Origin: Scytonema tolypothrichoides VB-61278
Lineage (GTDB): Bacteria; Cyanobacteriota; Cyanobacteriia; Cyanobacteriales; Nostocaceae
Assembly: GCF_000828085.3 (NCBI RefSeq)
Contig: NZ_JXCA02000022.1
Location: 69,192-118,690, forward strand
Direction: 5' to 3'
DNA: 49,499 nt
Both the position numbers and the translations under genes were made by a program. The notes under the pieces are model-generated. The model was not told where the DNA came from, ran no database searches, and was given only the letters and a program-made list of their open reading frames with translations. Numbering within the stretch: position 1 is the stretch's first letter; each line of letters begins with the position of its first letter. Positions 28,170 through 37,496 of this stretch are shown here, piece after piece.

Positions 28170-29396
28170 TTATGGATCTATCCAACGTCCATCTATCTTA
28201 ATTAAGTTGATCAATTCTTCCACTCCTTTTTCTTCTGGAACTTTTTTAATTTCTTCTCTTCCACGGTAAAGAGAAATGTATCCAGGCGTTTTACCAACGT
28301 AACCGTAATCAGCATCAGCCATTTCTCCGGGTCCATTGACAATACACCCCATGACTGCTATGTCGAGTCCGGTAAGATGTTTAGTGGCTTCGCGGACTTT
28401 GTGCAGAACTTCTTCTAGGTTAAACAATGTACGCCCACAAGAGGGACAAGCGACGTACTCCACCATTGTTTTCCGCAATCCCAAAGCTTGCAAAATACTG
28501 TAACATACAGGAATTTCTTTCTCTGGTGATTCCGTTAGTGAAACACGAATTGTATCGCCAATACCATCAGCTAATAAAGTGGCAATACCAGCGGTGGATT
28601 TAATCCGTCCGTACTCGCCATCACCTGCTTCGGTGACACCCAAATGCAAAGGATAATCCATACCCAGTTCATCCATTCGCTGTGCCATGAGGCGATAAGC
28701 AGCTATCATCACTGGCACTCGTGAAGCTTTCATAGAAATCACCAAGTTGTGGAAATCTAAAGATTCACAAATGCGAAGAAATTCTATTGCTGATTGCACC
28801 ATACCTTCTGGGGTATCGCCGTAGGTGAACAACATTCTTTCACCAAGCGAACCGTGATTTACCCCAATTCGCATAGCTTTGCCTTGATCGCGTAAGGAAA
28901 TCACTAATGGGGCCAAAGTTTCACGAACTTTTTCGCCAATTTCGTCAAATTCAGCCTTAGTGTATTCGGTTCTATTAGGGTTTGGCTTTTCAAAGACGTA
29001 CAACCCTGGATTAATCCGCACTTTTTCTATATGTTTGGCGACTTCCAGAGCGATTTTCATGCCATTGTGATGTACATCCGCCACAATAGGCACATCCTGG
29101 TAGGTTTTGATTAATTTTTGTTTAATCTGGGCCAACGCTTTGGCATGAGCCATACTGGGTACAGTAACGCGAACGATTTCGCAGCCGATTTCATGGAGAC
29201 GGCGAATTGCTGCGACTGAACCATTTATATCTAAGGTGTCTTCGTTAATCATTGACTGCACCACCACAGGGTAGGCACCCCCAATGGTGACATCACCTAC
29301 TTTGACTGGACGGGTTTTGCGTCGTTTGATTGTGGTGTCAAAGATGGGTTGAGTATTTACAGTGCTGGAAGTTGTTAGCGTAGGCAGGGTTTGCAT
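28170..29396 (-). CDS. ispG: HMBPP synthase (GcpE)
   Basis: 408 residues. It reduces MEcPP to HMBPP in the MEP isoprenoid pathway, supplying carotenoid and phytol precursors. TIM-barrel part: [41 protein letters not shown]. The C-terminal Fe-S domain has Cys ligands in [13 protein letters not shown] and [10 protein letters not shown]. The 4Fe-4S enzyme uses ferredoxin in cyanobacteria. Length is normal. Another MEP gene, ispD, lies 7 kb away but is a pseudogene. Confidence 0.97.
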   Translation of the reverse strand: MQTLPTLTTSSTVNTQPIFDTTIKRRKTRPVKVGDVTIGGAYPVVVQSMINEDTLDINGSVAAIRRLHEIGCEIVRVTVPSMAHAKALAQIKQKLIKTYQDVPIVADVHHNGMKIALEVAKHIEKVRINPGLYVFEKPNPNRTEYTKAEFDEIGEKVRETLAPLVISLRDQGKAMRIGVNHGSLGERMLFTYGDTPEGMVQSAIEFLRICESLDFHNLVISMKASRVPVMIAAYRLMAQRMDELGMDYPLHLGVTEAGDGEYGRIKSTAGIATLLADGIGDTIRVSLTESPEKEIPVCYSILQALGLRKTMVEYVACPSCGRTLFNLEEVLHKVREATKHLTGLDIAVMGCIVNGPGEMADADYGYVGKTPGYISLYRGREEIKKVPEEKGVEELINLIKIDGRWIDP

Positions 29397-29645
29397 ATCC
29401 TGTTAAGTAAAATTTTTGTAGCAAAGATATCCAGTTGGAAAACATTCTGTTTTCCAGATTGCCATATGAAAGGGTCATTTGAGCGATGAAGTTGAAAAAA
29501 AAGCAGGAAAAAAGGGAAAGGATGAGTGGGGGAGGAGGGAGAGTCGGGAAACAGGTAAAAATGACTAATCAATTATCTAAAATCCAAAATTCAAAATCTC
29601 AAATTGCAATAAGTAGCAAATATTATTAACAGCACCAATGATTTT

Positions 29646-30644
29646 ATGAGCCAATTATTAATTCCTGTCATTCATTCTATTTTTGACGGTGAGGGTTTAA
29701 TTAAAACCGTACTTCGCCACTACCCCATCAGCAATATCCGTAAGTGTAAACTATACAAGCGAGGTCTGAACGATACGTATTTGGTGGAAACTGAGCAACC
29801 TGAGCAACAAAGATATATTCTACGAGTTTATCGACGTAGGTGGAGAAATAAGCAAGAAATTGATTTTGAACTGGAACTGTTAGCGTTTCTACACGAGCAA
29901 AAACAGTCGGTTGCATACCCTATTGCAAGAAAAGATGGCGTTTTGACAACAGAAATTGCTGCACCAGAAGGAACGCGTTACGTAGCTGTGTTTTCCTATG
30001 CACCAGGAGATGCAGTCAATGAAAAGCTTAATGGGATACAAAGCTATCGTTTAGGAGAAGCACTGGCAAAAATTCACCAGACACTAGACAAGTTCAAAAG
30101 TAGTTTTACTCGCCCTGCTTTGAAAAGTGAATACTTGCTAGATTCGTCATTGGAAGCAATTGCACCTTTGTACCAACACCGAGAAAGCGATATGAACTAT
30201 CTGCAAAAACAGGTAGACCAAATCAAAAAGCAGTTAGAAGAATTTCAACTGCCTTTGTTAGCACCAGCTTATGGAATTTGTGTTGGTGATGTTCATTCAG
30301 GGAATGCTCATTTCACGGAAGATAATGAGCCAACTTTATTTGACTTTGACCAATGTGGTTATGGCTGGCGTGCTTTTGATATTGCAAAGTTTTTGCACGT
30401 AGCAATTAGGATGAAAATAGATGTTAAAATTAGAAATAGTTTGCTCGAAGGATATGAGTCAATTCGTAAACTGAGTGAGACTGAACTACTATCAATTCCT
30501 GTGTTTCTCAAAGCAGCCCATATTTGAGTTATGGGAATTAGCACAAATGCAGTTGGTGATGTTTTGCCGTATGGCTGGTTCACTGAGGAGTGGATTGATG
30601 AGCGTTTAGCAATATTAAAAAGTTTGTCAGACAAGGAATTTTAA
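29646..30644 (+). pseudogene. APH-fold phosphotransferase gene with in-frame TGA
   Basis: The first 293 codons encode an aminoglycoside-phosphotransferase/choline-kinase fold: N-lobe with the nucleotide-binding strand YILRVYRRRW, the catalytic loop CVGDVHSGNAHF and metal site LFDFDQCGYGWRAFDIAKF. A TGA at 30525-30527 follows FLKAAHI, and the same frame then continues for 38 codons (VMGISTNAVGDVLPYGWFTEEW and on) to TAA at 30642-30644. The continuation looks like the authentic C-terminus, so the TGA probably replaced a TGG. Total about 332 residues, normal for the family. Either a recent pseudogene or a truncated but active kinase, as the catalytic residues precede the stop. The usual HGD motif is GD here. 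Confidence 0.7.
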
Positions 30645-30814
30645 ATAATAAAAAATACTTGTTTTGTAGTTTTCAAAAATCAGTTAATGGTAAAAGTTCC
30701 TTTTCAAAGACTTAAAAACATAATATTAGCCAGTTCTACTTGTTTTCCTGCTTAGTGTAGAAACGAGTAAAAGCTAGATAAAATGATGGAAAGAATGCTA
30801 AAAGAGGCGGCATT

Positions 30815-31162
30815 GTGCCTAAAATTACTATTGAACTACCGGAAGAACTTTCTCAGCAATTGGAGTTAGTAGGCGATCGCCTTCCAGAACTTCTAGCTCT
30901 TAGTTTGCAACAACCACCATTACCAGCCCACATCTATCGCTACATTCTGAATTTTATTGCCAGTAATCCTACACCTGAAGAAATCGCTACCTTTCGTCCC
31001 ACACTTGAAATGCAACAGCGTTTGCAAACTCTTATAGAACGCAGCAAAAATAGGGAAATTACAGAGCAAGAGCGTATAGAGCTTGACGAGTATGAGCGGA
31101 TTGAGCATTTGGTAATTATGCTCAAAGCTGGCAACTTAAGAAATCTTCCTAATACATTATGA
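30815..31162 (+). CDS. Small partner protein of HNH nuclease
   Basis: 115 residues from GTG 30815 with AGAGG eight bases upstream. The N-terminus (MPKITIELPEELSQQLELVG) looks like a ribbon-helix-helix or related beta-strand-plus-helix DNA-binding or antitoxin start. The rest is helical and charged. Its stop overlaps the start of the HNH gene by four bases (ATGA), so they are translated together. Such pairs recur in cyanobacteria; an antitoxin or targeting role is inferred only from the pairing. Confidence 0.7.
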   Translation: MPKITIELPEELSQQLELVGDRLPELLALSLQQPPLPAHIYRYILNFIASNPTPEEIATFRPTLEMQQRLQTLIERSKNREITEQERIELDEYERIEHLVIMLKAGNLRNLPNTL

Positions 31163-31551
31163 CTTACATCAGTCCTGCGCTCCGACGACAAGTTGAACAA
31201 CGAGCTAATGACAGGTGTGAATATTGTTTACTTCCAGCAGACGTTACCTTTTTCCCACATGAACTGGATCATGTGATTGCAGTAAAACATGGTGGTGCTA
31301 CCAATGCTGATAATCTAGCTTTCGCTTGTTGGCGCTGTAATCGTTACAAAGGGACGGATCTAGGTTCGTTTGATCCACAGACAAAAGCCTTCAGTTTTCT
31401 CTTTAACCCACGTACACAGAAATGGGAGAAACATTTCTTAATAGAGGATTCCAGGATTATGGGGTTAACACCAGAGGGACGCACAACCGCGATGTTACTA
31501 CAGTTTAATAGCGATGAGCGAATAGCTGAACGGCGGAGATTGTTGGGCTGA
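31159..31551 (+). CDS. HNH endonuclease
   Basis: 130 residues. Zinc-finger-framed HNH motif: Cys20-x2-Cys23 (CEYCLLP), ELDHVIAVKHGG (Asp37, His38) with NADNLAFAC, and Cys57-x2-Cys60 (CWRCNRYKG). This is a complete beta-beta-alpha metal nuclease site. The C-terminal part (FNPRTQKWEKHF, LTPEGRTTAMLLQFN) is shared with cyanobacterial HNH proteins of this size. It follows the small partner gene with a four-base overlap. DNA substrate unknown; could be defence, mobility or toxin-antitoxin. Confidence 0.88.
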   Translation: MTYISPALRRQVEQRANDRCEYCLLPADVTFFPHELDHVIAVKHGGATNADNLAFACWRCNRYKGTDLGSFDPQTKAFSFLFNPRTQKWEKHFLIEDSRIMGLTPEGRTTAMLLQFNSDERIAERRRLLG

Positions 31552-31625
31552 GGATAGATAGCAATAACACAAGAGCTTATTGTTACTAAGCTACCTTTTA
31601 GATACATTAAGTTTTCAATTTAACT

Positions 31626-32666
31626 ATGAACACCCCAACAAAAACTCAACTACCAATCCCTCCCCATTTCAACCCCCAAAACCTAGGCAAAGTCTGGCGT
31701 GTACCTTACCAAGAACGTGCAAAAGAAGCGACAGAATGGGCCAAAAAATATAATATTAAACCATCTTCAGAAGATAAAAGACGCATTTGTTTACTTTTGA
31801 TTGACGTACAAAACACCTTTTGCATTCCCGAATTTGAATTATTTGTCGGTGGAAAATCTGGAACGGGTGCGGTAGATGATAACGTCCGCTTGTGTGAGTT
31901 TATCTATAGCAATTTGGGAGTGATTACTAAAATTATCCCGACTATGGATACTCATACAGCAATGCAAATTTTTCATCCCATTTTTTGGATTAATACTGTT
32001 GGTGAACACCCAACTCCTTCTGCTACGAGTATTACACCAGCAGATATTGAAAAAGGAGTTTGGAAAGTGAACCCAAGAGTTGCCCCAAGTCTTGGCTATA
32101 ACTATGAATTTTTAGAAAAACACGCTTATCACTACGTTAAGCAGCTGACTCAAGATGGCAAATATCCTTTGACTGTTTGGTCTTATCATTCTATGGTGGG
32201 TGGTATCGGTCATGCATTAGTTTCTGCTGTGGAAGAAGCAGTATTTTTCCACTGCATAGCTCGTCAAAGTCAGACACAATTTGAAATCAAAGGGAATCAT
32301 CCTTTAACAGAAAACTATTCTATTTTACGTCCAGAAGTTTTGGAAAGTTTTGATCAACGTCAGATTGTACAAAAGAATACGCGTTTGATTCAAGAATTGT
32401 TAGAATTTGATGCTGTAATTATTGCGGGACAGGCGAAAAGTCACTGTGTTGCTTGGACAGTTGGTGATTTATTAACGGAAATTCAACAGATAGACTCTCG
32501 TTTAGCGAAAAAAGTTTATTTGCTGGAAGATTGCACTTCCCCTGTTGTTGTTCCTGGTGTAGTGGATTATGTAGAAGCCGCAAATGCTGCATTTGAGAGA
32601 TTTGCAGCAGCAGGAATGCATTTGGTTCAATCGACTGAGTCTATTTTAAGTTGGTTTGAAAAATAA
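31626..32666 (+). CDS. Isochorismatase-like cysteine hydrolase
   Basis: 346 residues, longer than usual nicotinamidases (about 200) because of insertions between strands. The isochorismatase fold is marked by Asp60 ([11 protein letters not shown]) and the nucleophile Cys274 in [12 protein letters not shown], followed by LLEDCTSP and [13 protein letters not shown]. The metal-binding DTH appears in [14 protein letters not shown]. Nicotinamidase activity is plausible but the insertions leave the substrate open. The gene is single, 74 bp after the HNH gene. Confidence 0.85.
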   Translation: MNTPTKTQLPIPPHFNPQNLGKVWRVPYQERAKEATEWAKKYNIKPSSEDKRRICLLLIDVQNTFCIPEFELFVGGKSGTGAVDDNVRLCEFIYSNLGVITKIIPTMDTHTAMQIFHPIFWINTVGEHPTPSATSITPADIEKGVWKVNPRVAPSLGYNYEFLEKHAYHYVKQLTQDGKYPLTVWSYHSMVGGIGHALVSAVEEAVFFHCIARQSQTQFEIKGNHPLTENYSILRPEVLESFDQRQIVQKNTRLIQELLEFDAVIIAGQAKSHCVAWTVGDLLTEIQQIDSRLAKKVYLLEDCTSPVVVPGVVDYVEAANAAFERFAAAGMHLVQSTESILSWFEK

Positions 32667-32679
32667 TTATTGAGTACCA

Positions 32680-32800
32680 TTACTACATTTTAGCGGAGAA
32701 TGTGAGGCGGAGCCTGAAGGTCGGCATTCCCAGGCAGAGCCTGGGAACGAGAGAACAACGAGGGAACCAGAAAATAACGAGGGAACCAGAGAATAAGAGT
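32680..32800. repeat. Dispersed repeat and 19-bp tandem unit
   Basis: A palindromic GGCATTCCCAGGCAGAGCCTGGGAACGAG segment (positions near 32723) forms CCCAGGC/GCCTGGG. It is followed by two copies of AACGAGGGAACCAGAAAAT with one change. Both are typical dispersed sequences of filamentous cyanobacteria. Confidence 0.6.
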
Positions 32801-32805
32801 CTGAC

Positions 32806-33690
32806 TCACTGCTGTAAATATCCTCTGGGATCTTGAGCTGCCCAACCTAAAGATGAACTAGAACGCACTTCAAAATGGAGATGGGGTTGGTTTGTGGTGG
32901 GTGTTCCGGTTGTACCCACAGTTGCGACGATGTCTCCTTTATTTACTTGTTGACCAAGGTCGACTTTGATACTCTCAAGATGGGCGTAGCGGCTTTGCAA
33001 TCCGCCACTGTGATTGATAATGACTAAGTTACCATAAGTCCCTTGTTCACTGGCAAAAGCGACTCTCCCATCACCAATCGCTTGTACAGGCGTTCCTTTT
33101 GCTGCTAACAAATCCACACCACTATGAAAAAAAACTTTACCGTCGGTAGGATTAGTCTGCCAGCCATAAGGTAAAGCCACAGTTGCGACTTCCCCGAATG
33201 GATACCCAGCTAATTTACTCGGAGTAGAAGTTGATACACCAGACTCTGTTATGGGACGATTGGGTGAGGGTTTTACCTCTGGAACAAACACAAATCTGGA
33301 ATTTTTCTGACAGCCATTCACCTCAAATAAGACATCAGGGCGGATTTTATATTTTGCTGCAATTTGTCGCCAGTTTTGACCAGGAGGTACTTCAACAACA
33401 ATCCCATTGTAGGGAGGGATTTGAATTTCGCGACCAATAGCAACTTTATTATTTCTTAAGGTCGGATTCATGGCGATAATAGTAGCTGGTGTGAGATTGT
33501 AAAGCTGCGCTATACTCTCCACAGTTTCTCCTGGTGCAATTTTGTGTCGCCCGAAGCGTTCAAGGGCTGAACTCTGACAACCAGTAACAGTCTGTTGTGC
33601 CAGTATAGAGTGTGGGCTAGTGTACATAAGCCCAAGGGTGCTCGTGACTATGCTAATACAGAGAAAGAGTAAACGATAGCAAAAAGTCAT
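32806..33690 (-). CDS. LysM-containing M23 metallopeptidase
   Basis: 294 residues from ATG 33690; a TTG at 33711 is an alternative. Signal peptide (LLFLCISIVTSTLGLMYTSP), two LysM-like modules (IAPGETVESIAQLYNLTPATI and VPPGQNWRQIAAKYKI) that bind peptidoglycan, then an M23 domain with zinc ligands in FHSGVDLLA and HLHFEVR and the intermediate SRYAHLES. It is a cell-wall endopeptidase or amidase activator of the NlpD/EnvC type. Periplasmic. Divergent from the HtrA protease gene, both envelope proteins. Confidence 0.9.
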   Translation of the reverse strand: MTFCYRLLFLCISIVTSTLGLMYTSPHSILAQQTVTGCQSSALERFGRHKIAPGETVESIAQLYNLTPATIIAMNPTLRNNKVAIGREIQIPPYNGIVVEVPPGQNWRQIAAKYKIRPDVLFEVNGCQKNSRFVFVPEVKPSPNRPITESGVSTSTPSKLAGYPFGEVATVALPYGWQTNPTDGKVFFHSGVDLLAAKGTPVQAIGDGRVAFASEQGTYGNLVIINHSGGLQSRYAHLESIKVDLGQQVNKGDIVATVGTTGTPTTNQPHLHFEVRSSSSLGWAAQDPRGYLQQ

Positions 33691-34030
33691 GTATCTAAAG
33701 GAGACACTCAATTACTTTAGATCTTAAATGGCAACAGCAGGCGATCAAAGGTCGTGAGTTCTTAAGTGGTGCTTTTTAATAACCAAAACTGACTGATGAG
33801 CAATGAATTCTTGAGAAGAATCAGAATGCAGAACACAAAACCCACTTGGAACTCTAAGGGATGAATCAGCTACCAGTTATCAGTGATTCAATTAGCAATT
33901 TTTTTTCTTCACTGTTCACTGTCCTGAGTTCTGACTCCACCAGTTCGGGGTTGTTTCTGAGACAAGTATCCCCTGACTTGACTACACTTAGAAATTAGCA
34001 TCTGCATTGCTGTCCTTGAATGTAATGATT
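33691..34030. other. Divergent promoter region of M23 and HtrA genes
   Basis: No gene. It includes a CAGTTATCAGTGATTCA heptamer-like repeat (about 33872) and TTCACTGTTCACTGTC repeats. Confidence 0.4.
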
Positions 34031-35242
34031 ATGAAGTTATCCTTATCTTTAAAGCAACTGGTTATTTATCTATCGTTATTGACTATTGGCGGCGGTGCAG
34101 GCTTGTTCGGTAGTCGCTATTTTGTACCACAAAATAGTTGGTTTAGAGAGTTAAGAAATGTAACAGCATCTTCATCTTCAGAAACCTCAATTCCAAGCCC
34201 TGTGGGAGGTCAGACTGGAACTACTATTGGCGATAATATGAATTTTATTGCGACTGCTGTTCAAAAAACTGGACCAGCAGTCGTCCGAATTAATGCAACC
34301 CGCAAAGTGGCTAATCCTATTTCTGATGCTTTAAAGAATCCGCTGTTGCGGCGGTTTTTTGGTGAAGAAGAGCAACCATTTCCCCGAGAAAGAATAGAGC
34401 GTGGTACAGGCTCTGGGTTTATTTTGAGTCAAAATGGACGAATACTCACTAACGCTCATGTCGTTGCAGATACTGACACAGTATTAGTCACCCTCAAAGA
34501 TGGTCGGACTTTTGACGGTACGGTGGTGGGAGTTGATTCTGTAACAGATGTTGCTGTTGTCAAAATTTCAGCTTCTGATCTGCCAACAGTTAAGATAGGT
34601 AATTCACAAAACTTAATACCAGGTCAATGGGCGATCGCCATTGGTAATCCCTTAGGTCTAGACAATACTGTCACAATCGGTATTATCAGCGCTACAGATC
34701 GGACGAGCGCTCAAGTTGGTGTTCCAGAAAAGCGAGTCGGTTTTATTCAGACAGATGCAGCTATTAACCCTGGTAACTCTGGCGGACCATTGTTAAACGC
34801 TCAAGGTGATGTCATTGGCGTTAACACTGCTATCCGCGCCGATGCTCAAGGGCTAGGTTTTGCCATCCCAATTGAAACAGCAGCCCGTATTGCTAACGAA
34901 CTTTTTACTAAAGGGCGTGTACAACATCCTTTTTTGGGGATTGAAATGTCAGATCTTTCTCCTGCCAAAAAACAGCAGATTAATCAAGACAAAAATCTCA
35001 AGATTAAGCACAATGTCGGTGTCGCCATTACAGGAGTTTTAGAAAAATCTCCAGCACAACGAGCCGGACTCCTTCCTGAGGACATGATTCAAAAAGTTAA
35101 CGGTAAGCCGGTTAGGACATCTGCTCAAGTACAGAAACTCGTAGAGTCCAGTACTGTAGGCAAGATTCTGCAAATTGAGGTCAACCGCAACGGGGAATTT
35201 AAAACATTTCAAGTAGAGTTAGGAACCTATCCCCAGAAGTAG
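34031..35242 (+). CDS. HtrA/Deg-type serine protease
   Basis: 403 residues from ATG 34031; a TTG at 34007 in the same frame is unlikely. A signal anchor (LVIYLSLLTIGGGAGLFGSRYF) is followed by a trypsin-like domain with the catalytic triad His in LTNAHVV, Asp in VTDVAVVK, Ser in NPGNSGGPLL, and one PDZ domain (about 300-395, LGIEMSDLS ... AGLLPEDMIQKVNGKPV). One PDZ and size match the cyanobacterial HhoA/HhoB/HtrA group. It degrades misfolded envelope proteins. Which of the three paralogs it is cannot be settled here. Confidence 0.93.
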   Translation: MKLSLSLKQLVIYLSLLTIGGGAGLFGSRYFVPQNSWFRELRNVTASSSSETSIPSPVGGQTGTTIGDNMNFIATAVQKTGPAVVRINATRKVANPISDALKNPLLRRFFGEEEQPFPRERIERGTGSGFILSQNGRILTNAHVVADTDTVLVTLKDGRTFDGTVVGVDSVTDVAVVKISASDLPTVKIGNSQNLIPGQWAIAIGNPLGLDNTVTIGIISATDRTSAQVGVPEKRVGFIQTDAAINPGNSGGPLLNAQGDVIGVNTAIRADAQGLGFAIPIETAARIANELFTKGRVQHPFLGIEMSDLSPAKKQQINQDKNLKIKHNVGVAITGVLEKSPAQRAGLLPEDMIQKVNGKPVRTSAQVQKLVESSTVGKILQIEVNRNGEFKTFQVELGTYPQK

Positions 35243-35301
35243 TCCATAGTCTGGGAGTCTAATAATTTTTGACTCTTGACAAATGAAGTGTTGACTCTTG
35301 A

Positions 35302-35649
35302 CTAATGATTGTTACTCAAATTATCTAACTGCATCCGTTGTTCCATTTGGCGAAGAAAATAACCCGTCATCATAGCTGACGCCAAAAGACCCGCGAGATT
35401 GTCTCGATCTGTTGTGATTTGCACGTTAAAATTTTCTGCGGGTAACATTCCGACAAGCCCTTGGACGTTTTGCGAAATGATTTGTTTAATTTCGGGGCTG
35501 ACGGACTGAGCAACGCGGGCTAGAACCTCAGGGGATTGGTGCTGTAAATATTTGAGTAAGTGATTAGGGTGTTCCTCAAAGCTATCAGAGATAAGCTGAT
35601 TGGGATGTTCCTCAGGGTAGTCATTCAGAAAGTTAGGATCAAACACCAT
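35302..35649 (-). CDS. DUF760-family protein
   Basis: 115 residues. The core SPEVLARVAQSVSPEIKQIISQNVQGLVGMLP and DNLAGLLASAMMTGYFLRQMEQRM match the DUF760 family shared by cyanobacteria and plant chloroplasts. No function assigned; mostly helical, no membrane span or signal. Convergent with the HtrA gene. Confidence 0.85.
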   Translation of the reverse strand: MVFDPNFLNDYPEEHPNQLISDSFEEHPNHLLKYLQHQSPEVLARVAQSVSPEIKQIISQNVQGLVGMLPAENFNVQITTDRDNLAGLLASAMMTGYFLRQMEQRMQLDNLSNNH

Positions 35650-35732
35650 TGGCTGTTTTTGTAGCTGAGTTTCTTATTCTACTCTAAACCATAGTAGAAG
35701 GGTCAGACATATCACCACCTCTTTCTGAGGTA

Positions 35733-36302
35733 CTAGGATTCTTCCACCGCAGCAGAACTGCTACTGGATTCTGCTGTTGTCAGTTCTAGCTCTAGTTGTT
35801 TTTGCTCCTGTCCGTTGGAGAATGATGCTGGAAGTTGGTCGATTTGGAAATACTGGTGAAATTTAGAGGTGGTTTGTAATGAGTAGGAGCGAGATTCACT
35901 GTCTCGGCGTTTTCTGACAAAACCAAGTTCGACGAGTTCTTGAACGTGTTGATATGCACCAGAACCGCGCACGTTAATCAAGTCGCTTTGGAGTATTGGA
36001 CTATTTAGGGCAATAGCTGCCAAAGTCCGCAATGCTCCGACGCCCAATTCTACTGGAATTAGAGTTTGCACTAGGTCATGAAAATCTGACCGCAGTTGCA
36101 AACTATAACCATTTGGAGTTTCAACGACTTCTAGGGCGCTATCTCGGCGGGCATACTCATCAATGAGTTCTATGATGCCTTCCTCAGCTGTCGCGCGATC
36201 GCAAGCGGCATACTCGGTAATTTCACTAATAGACAGGGGCTTACCCTTCAAATAGAGAATTGCTTCTATCTTGGTCGCTGCATTTATCACGGCATTAGTC
36301 AT
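35733..36302 (-). CDS. scpB: Segregation and condensation protein B
   Basis: 189 residues. Two winged-helix domains: KIEAILYLKGKPLSISEI (start) and VELGVGALRTLAAIALNSPILQSDL with IRGSGA-like NVRGSGAYQHVQELVELGFV. It forms the kleisin complex with SMC and ScpA in chromosome organisation. The C-terminal tail is Gln/Glu/Ser-rich. Start codon lies within ATTAGTCATT repeats, which provide alternative ATGs nearby. scpA is not in the window. Confidence 0.92.
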   Translation of the reverse strand: MTNAVINAATKIEAILYLKGKPLSISEITEYAACDRATAEEGIIELIDEYARRDSALEVVETPNGYSLQLRSDFHDLVQTLIPVELGVGALRTLAAIALNSPILQSDLINVRGSGAYQHVQELVELGFVRKRRDSESRSYSLQTTSKFHQYFQIDQLPASFSNGQEQKQLELELTTAESSSSSAAVEES

Positions 36303-36420
36303 TAGTCATTGGTCATTAGGAGGCAGTGCTCGACGAGGATTTTCCAGGCTACAGCACTTGCCGTTCATTCGTCATGACTCATTTAGTCACGTGTACAAAG
36401 AAAAAATGACGAATGACTAA
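36296..36420. repeat. CATTAGTCATT-type direct and inverted repeats
   Basis: Three to four copies of CATTAGTCATT/CATTGGTCATT at the scpB start, and an inverted pair CATTCGTCAT (about 36366) and ATGACGAATG (about 36405). This family of ATGACTAATGAC repeats is common in Nostocales. Confidence 0.6.
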
Positions 36421-36533
36421 GGAGAATCACAAGTGTTTGGAAAGGTAGCATATTGTATGACTAAAATCAAGACTTTTGTTGAGATCACCAAAGACGAAGC
36501 TTCAGCAATGCCCCAAAATTGTTATAACCGACT

Positions 36534-37225
36534 TCACACCTCACCCAGCCTAGTTTTGAGAATGAATTCAGCGCATCGCCGAATCTTGGGGAGTTGTTAG
36601 CTTCAAATTCGTCTCCTCCCCTTCAACAACTCGCACTTCCCAGCCGCACTTTTCAAACAAAGCAGCATCATCTGTCACTTTCCACCCCTGACGGACACCT
36701 TCGGTGTGACACTGCTTAAGCAACTTAACATCAAATCCTTGGGGAGTTTGGGCTGCCCATAATTGCCGTCGGTCAGGCGTACTTTGAATAATGCCATTTT
36801 CATCTACGACTTTAATCGTGTCTTTAACCGGGACAGCAGCAATCAAACCGGGACAGTGTTGAATAACTTGAGCACAACAGTTGAACGAATCTGGTGTGGC
36901 GAGGCATCTGGCTCCATCATGAATCAATACTTCTTTTGCGGAGTCTGGCAACGCCTGTAATCCATTGTAAACCGATTCTTGCCGGGTAGAACCCCCTTGA
37001 ATCAGTTCCACAGGCGAAGATTGCTTTAATTGAGTAAAAATCGTCTGGAAATCTTGCCAGTCTAATGGTTGGGAGATAATGCCTATCTAACTGATTTAAC
37101 TTGCTGCTTCAGCAGCGAAAAGAGTCCACGCGATAATAGGCTTAGAGCGCACCACAAGTAGAAGTTTATTGCGGTCACTCCCTATTCTTCTTCCGCTTAG
37201 GTGCGGCTGGAATTAATAAATGCAC
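36534..37225 (-). pseudogene. ispD: Decayed ispD (CDP-ME cytidylyltransferase)
   Basis: An intact middle part of 147 codons (36568-37011) is clearly IspD (ELIQGGSTRQESVYNGLQAL, LIHDGARCLA, VPVKDTIKVVD, AAQTPQGFDVKLL, VTDDAALFE). Reading upstream, the N-terminus is recognisable but broken. A GTG at 37225 opens HLLIPAA; a one-base insertion near 37198-37201 shifts the frame to [14 protein letters not shown]...[13 protein letters not shown]; then TAA (37096-37098) and TAG (37087-37089) interrupt before IGIISQPLDWQDFQ. At the 3' end a one-base insertion in GCGATGCGC (a disrupted HIP1 site, about 36571-36579) moves the true tail FILKTRLGEV out of frame. IspD is essential in the MEP pathway, so another copy must exist. 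Confidence 0.85.
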
Positions 37226-37309
37226 AGAATCCCTCAATCTCACAATAGGGGATAGGTTAGTGGTTAGTAGTATTATTTGACAATAGGACTTAAGCACCAT
37301 CTGCTAGAA

Positions 37310-37368
37310 ACCCGGTTTCTTCGTTCGTCTTTGGTTGCAAAACAGACGATTTTTGGTAGAAACCGGGT
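37310..37368. repeat. AAACCCGG-type inverted repeat
   Basis: ACCCGGTTTCT (37310-37320) and AGAAACCGGGT (37358-37368) are perfect inverted copies, with CGTCT/AGACG pairing inside. Same family as 4191 and 40999. Confidence 0.65.
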
Positions 37369-37496
37369 AACTTTTGCGTAAGTCTTGGACAACTAACAAT
37401 CGACAGGTGGTCAACTCTAATCCTTAATTTCTAATTCCTCATTACTAACCCAAATCTTCCCCTAAAATAATGAGCGAGTAAGCGTCAATATATATT

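Noticed and set aside
30525-30527. TGA as a selenocysteine codon
   Set aside because: No selenocysteine insertion element is evident, cyanobacteria generally lack the machinery, and the position follows a non-catalytic helix; a TGG to TGA mutation is simpler.
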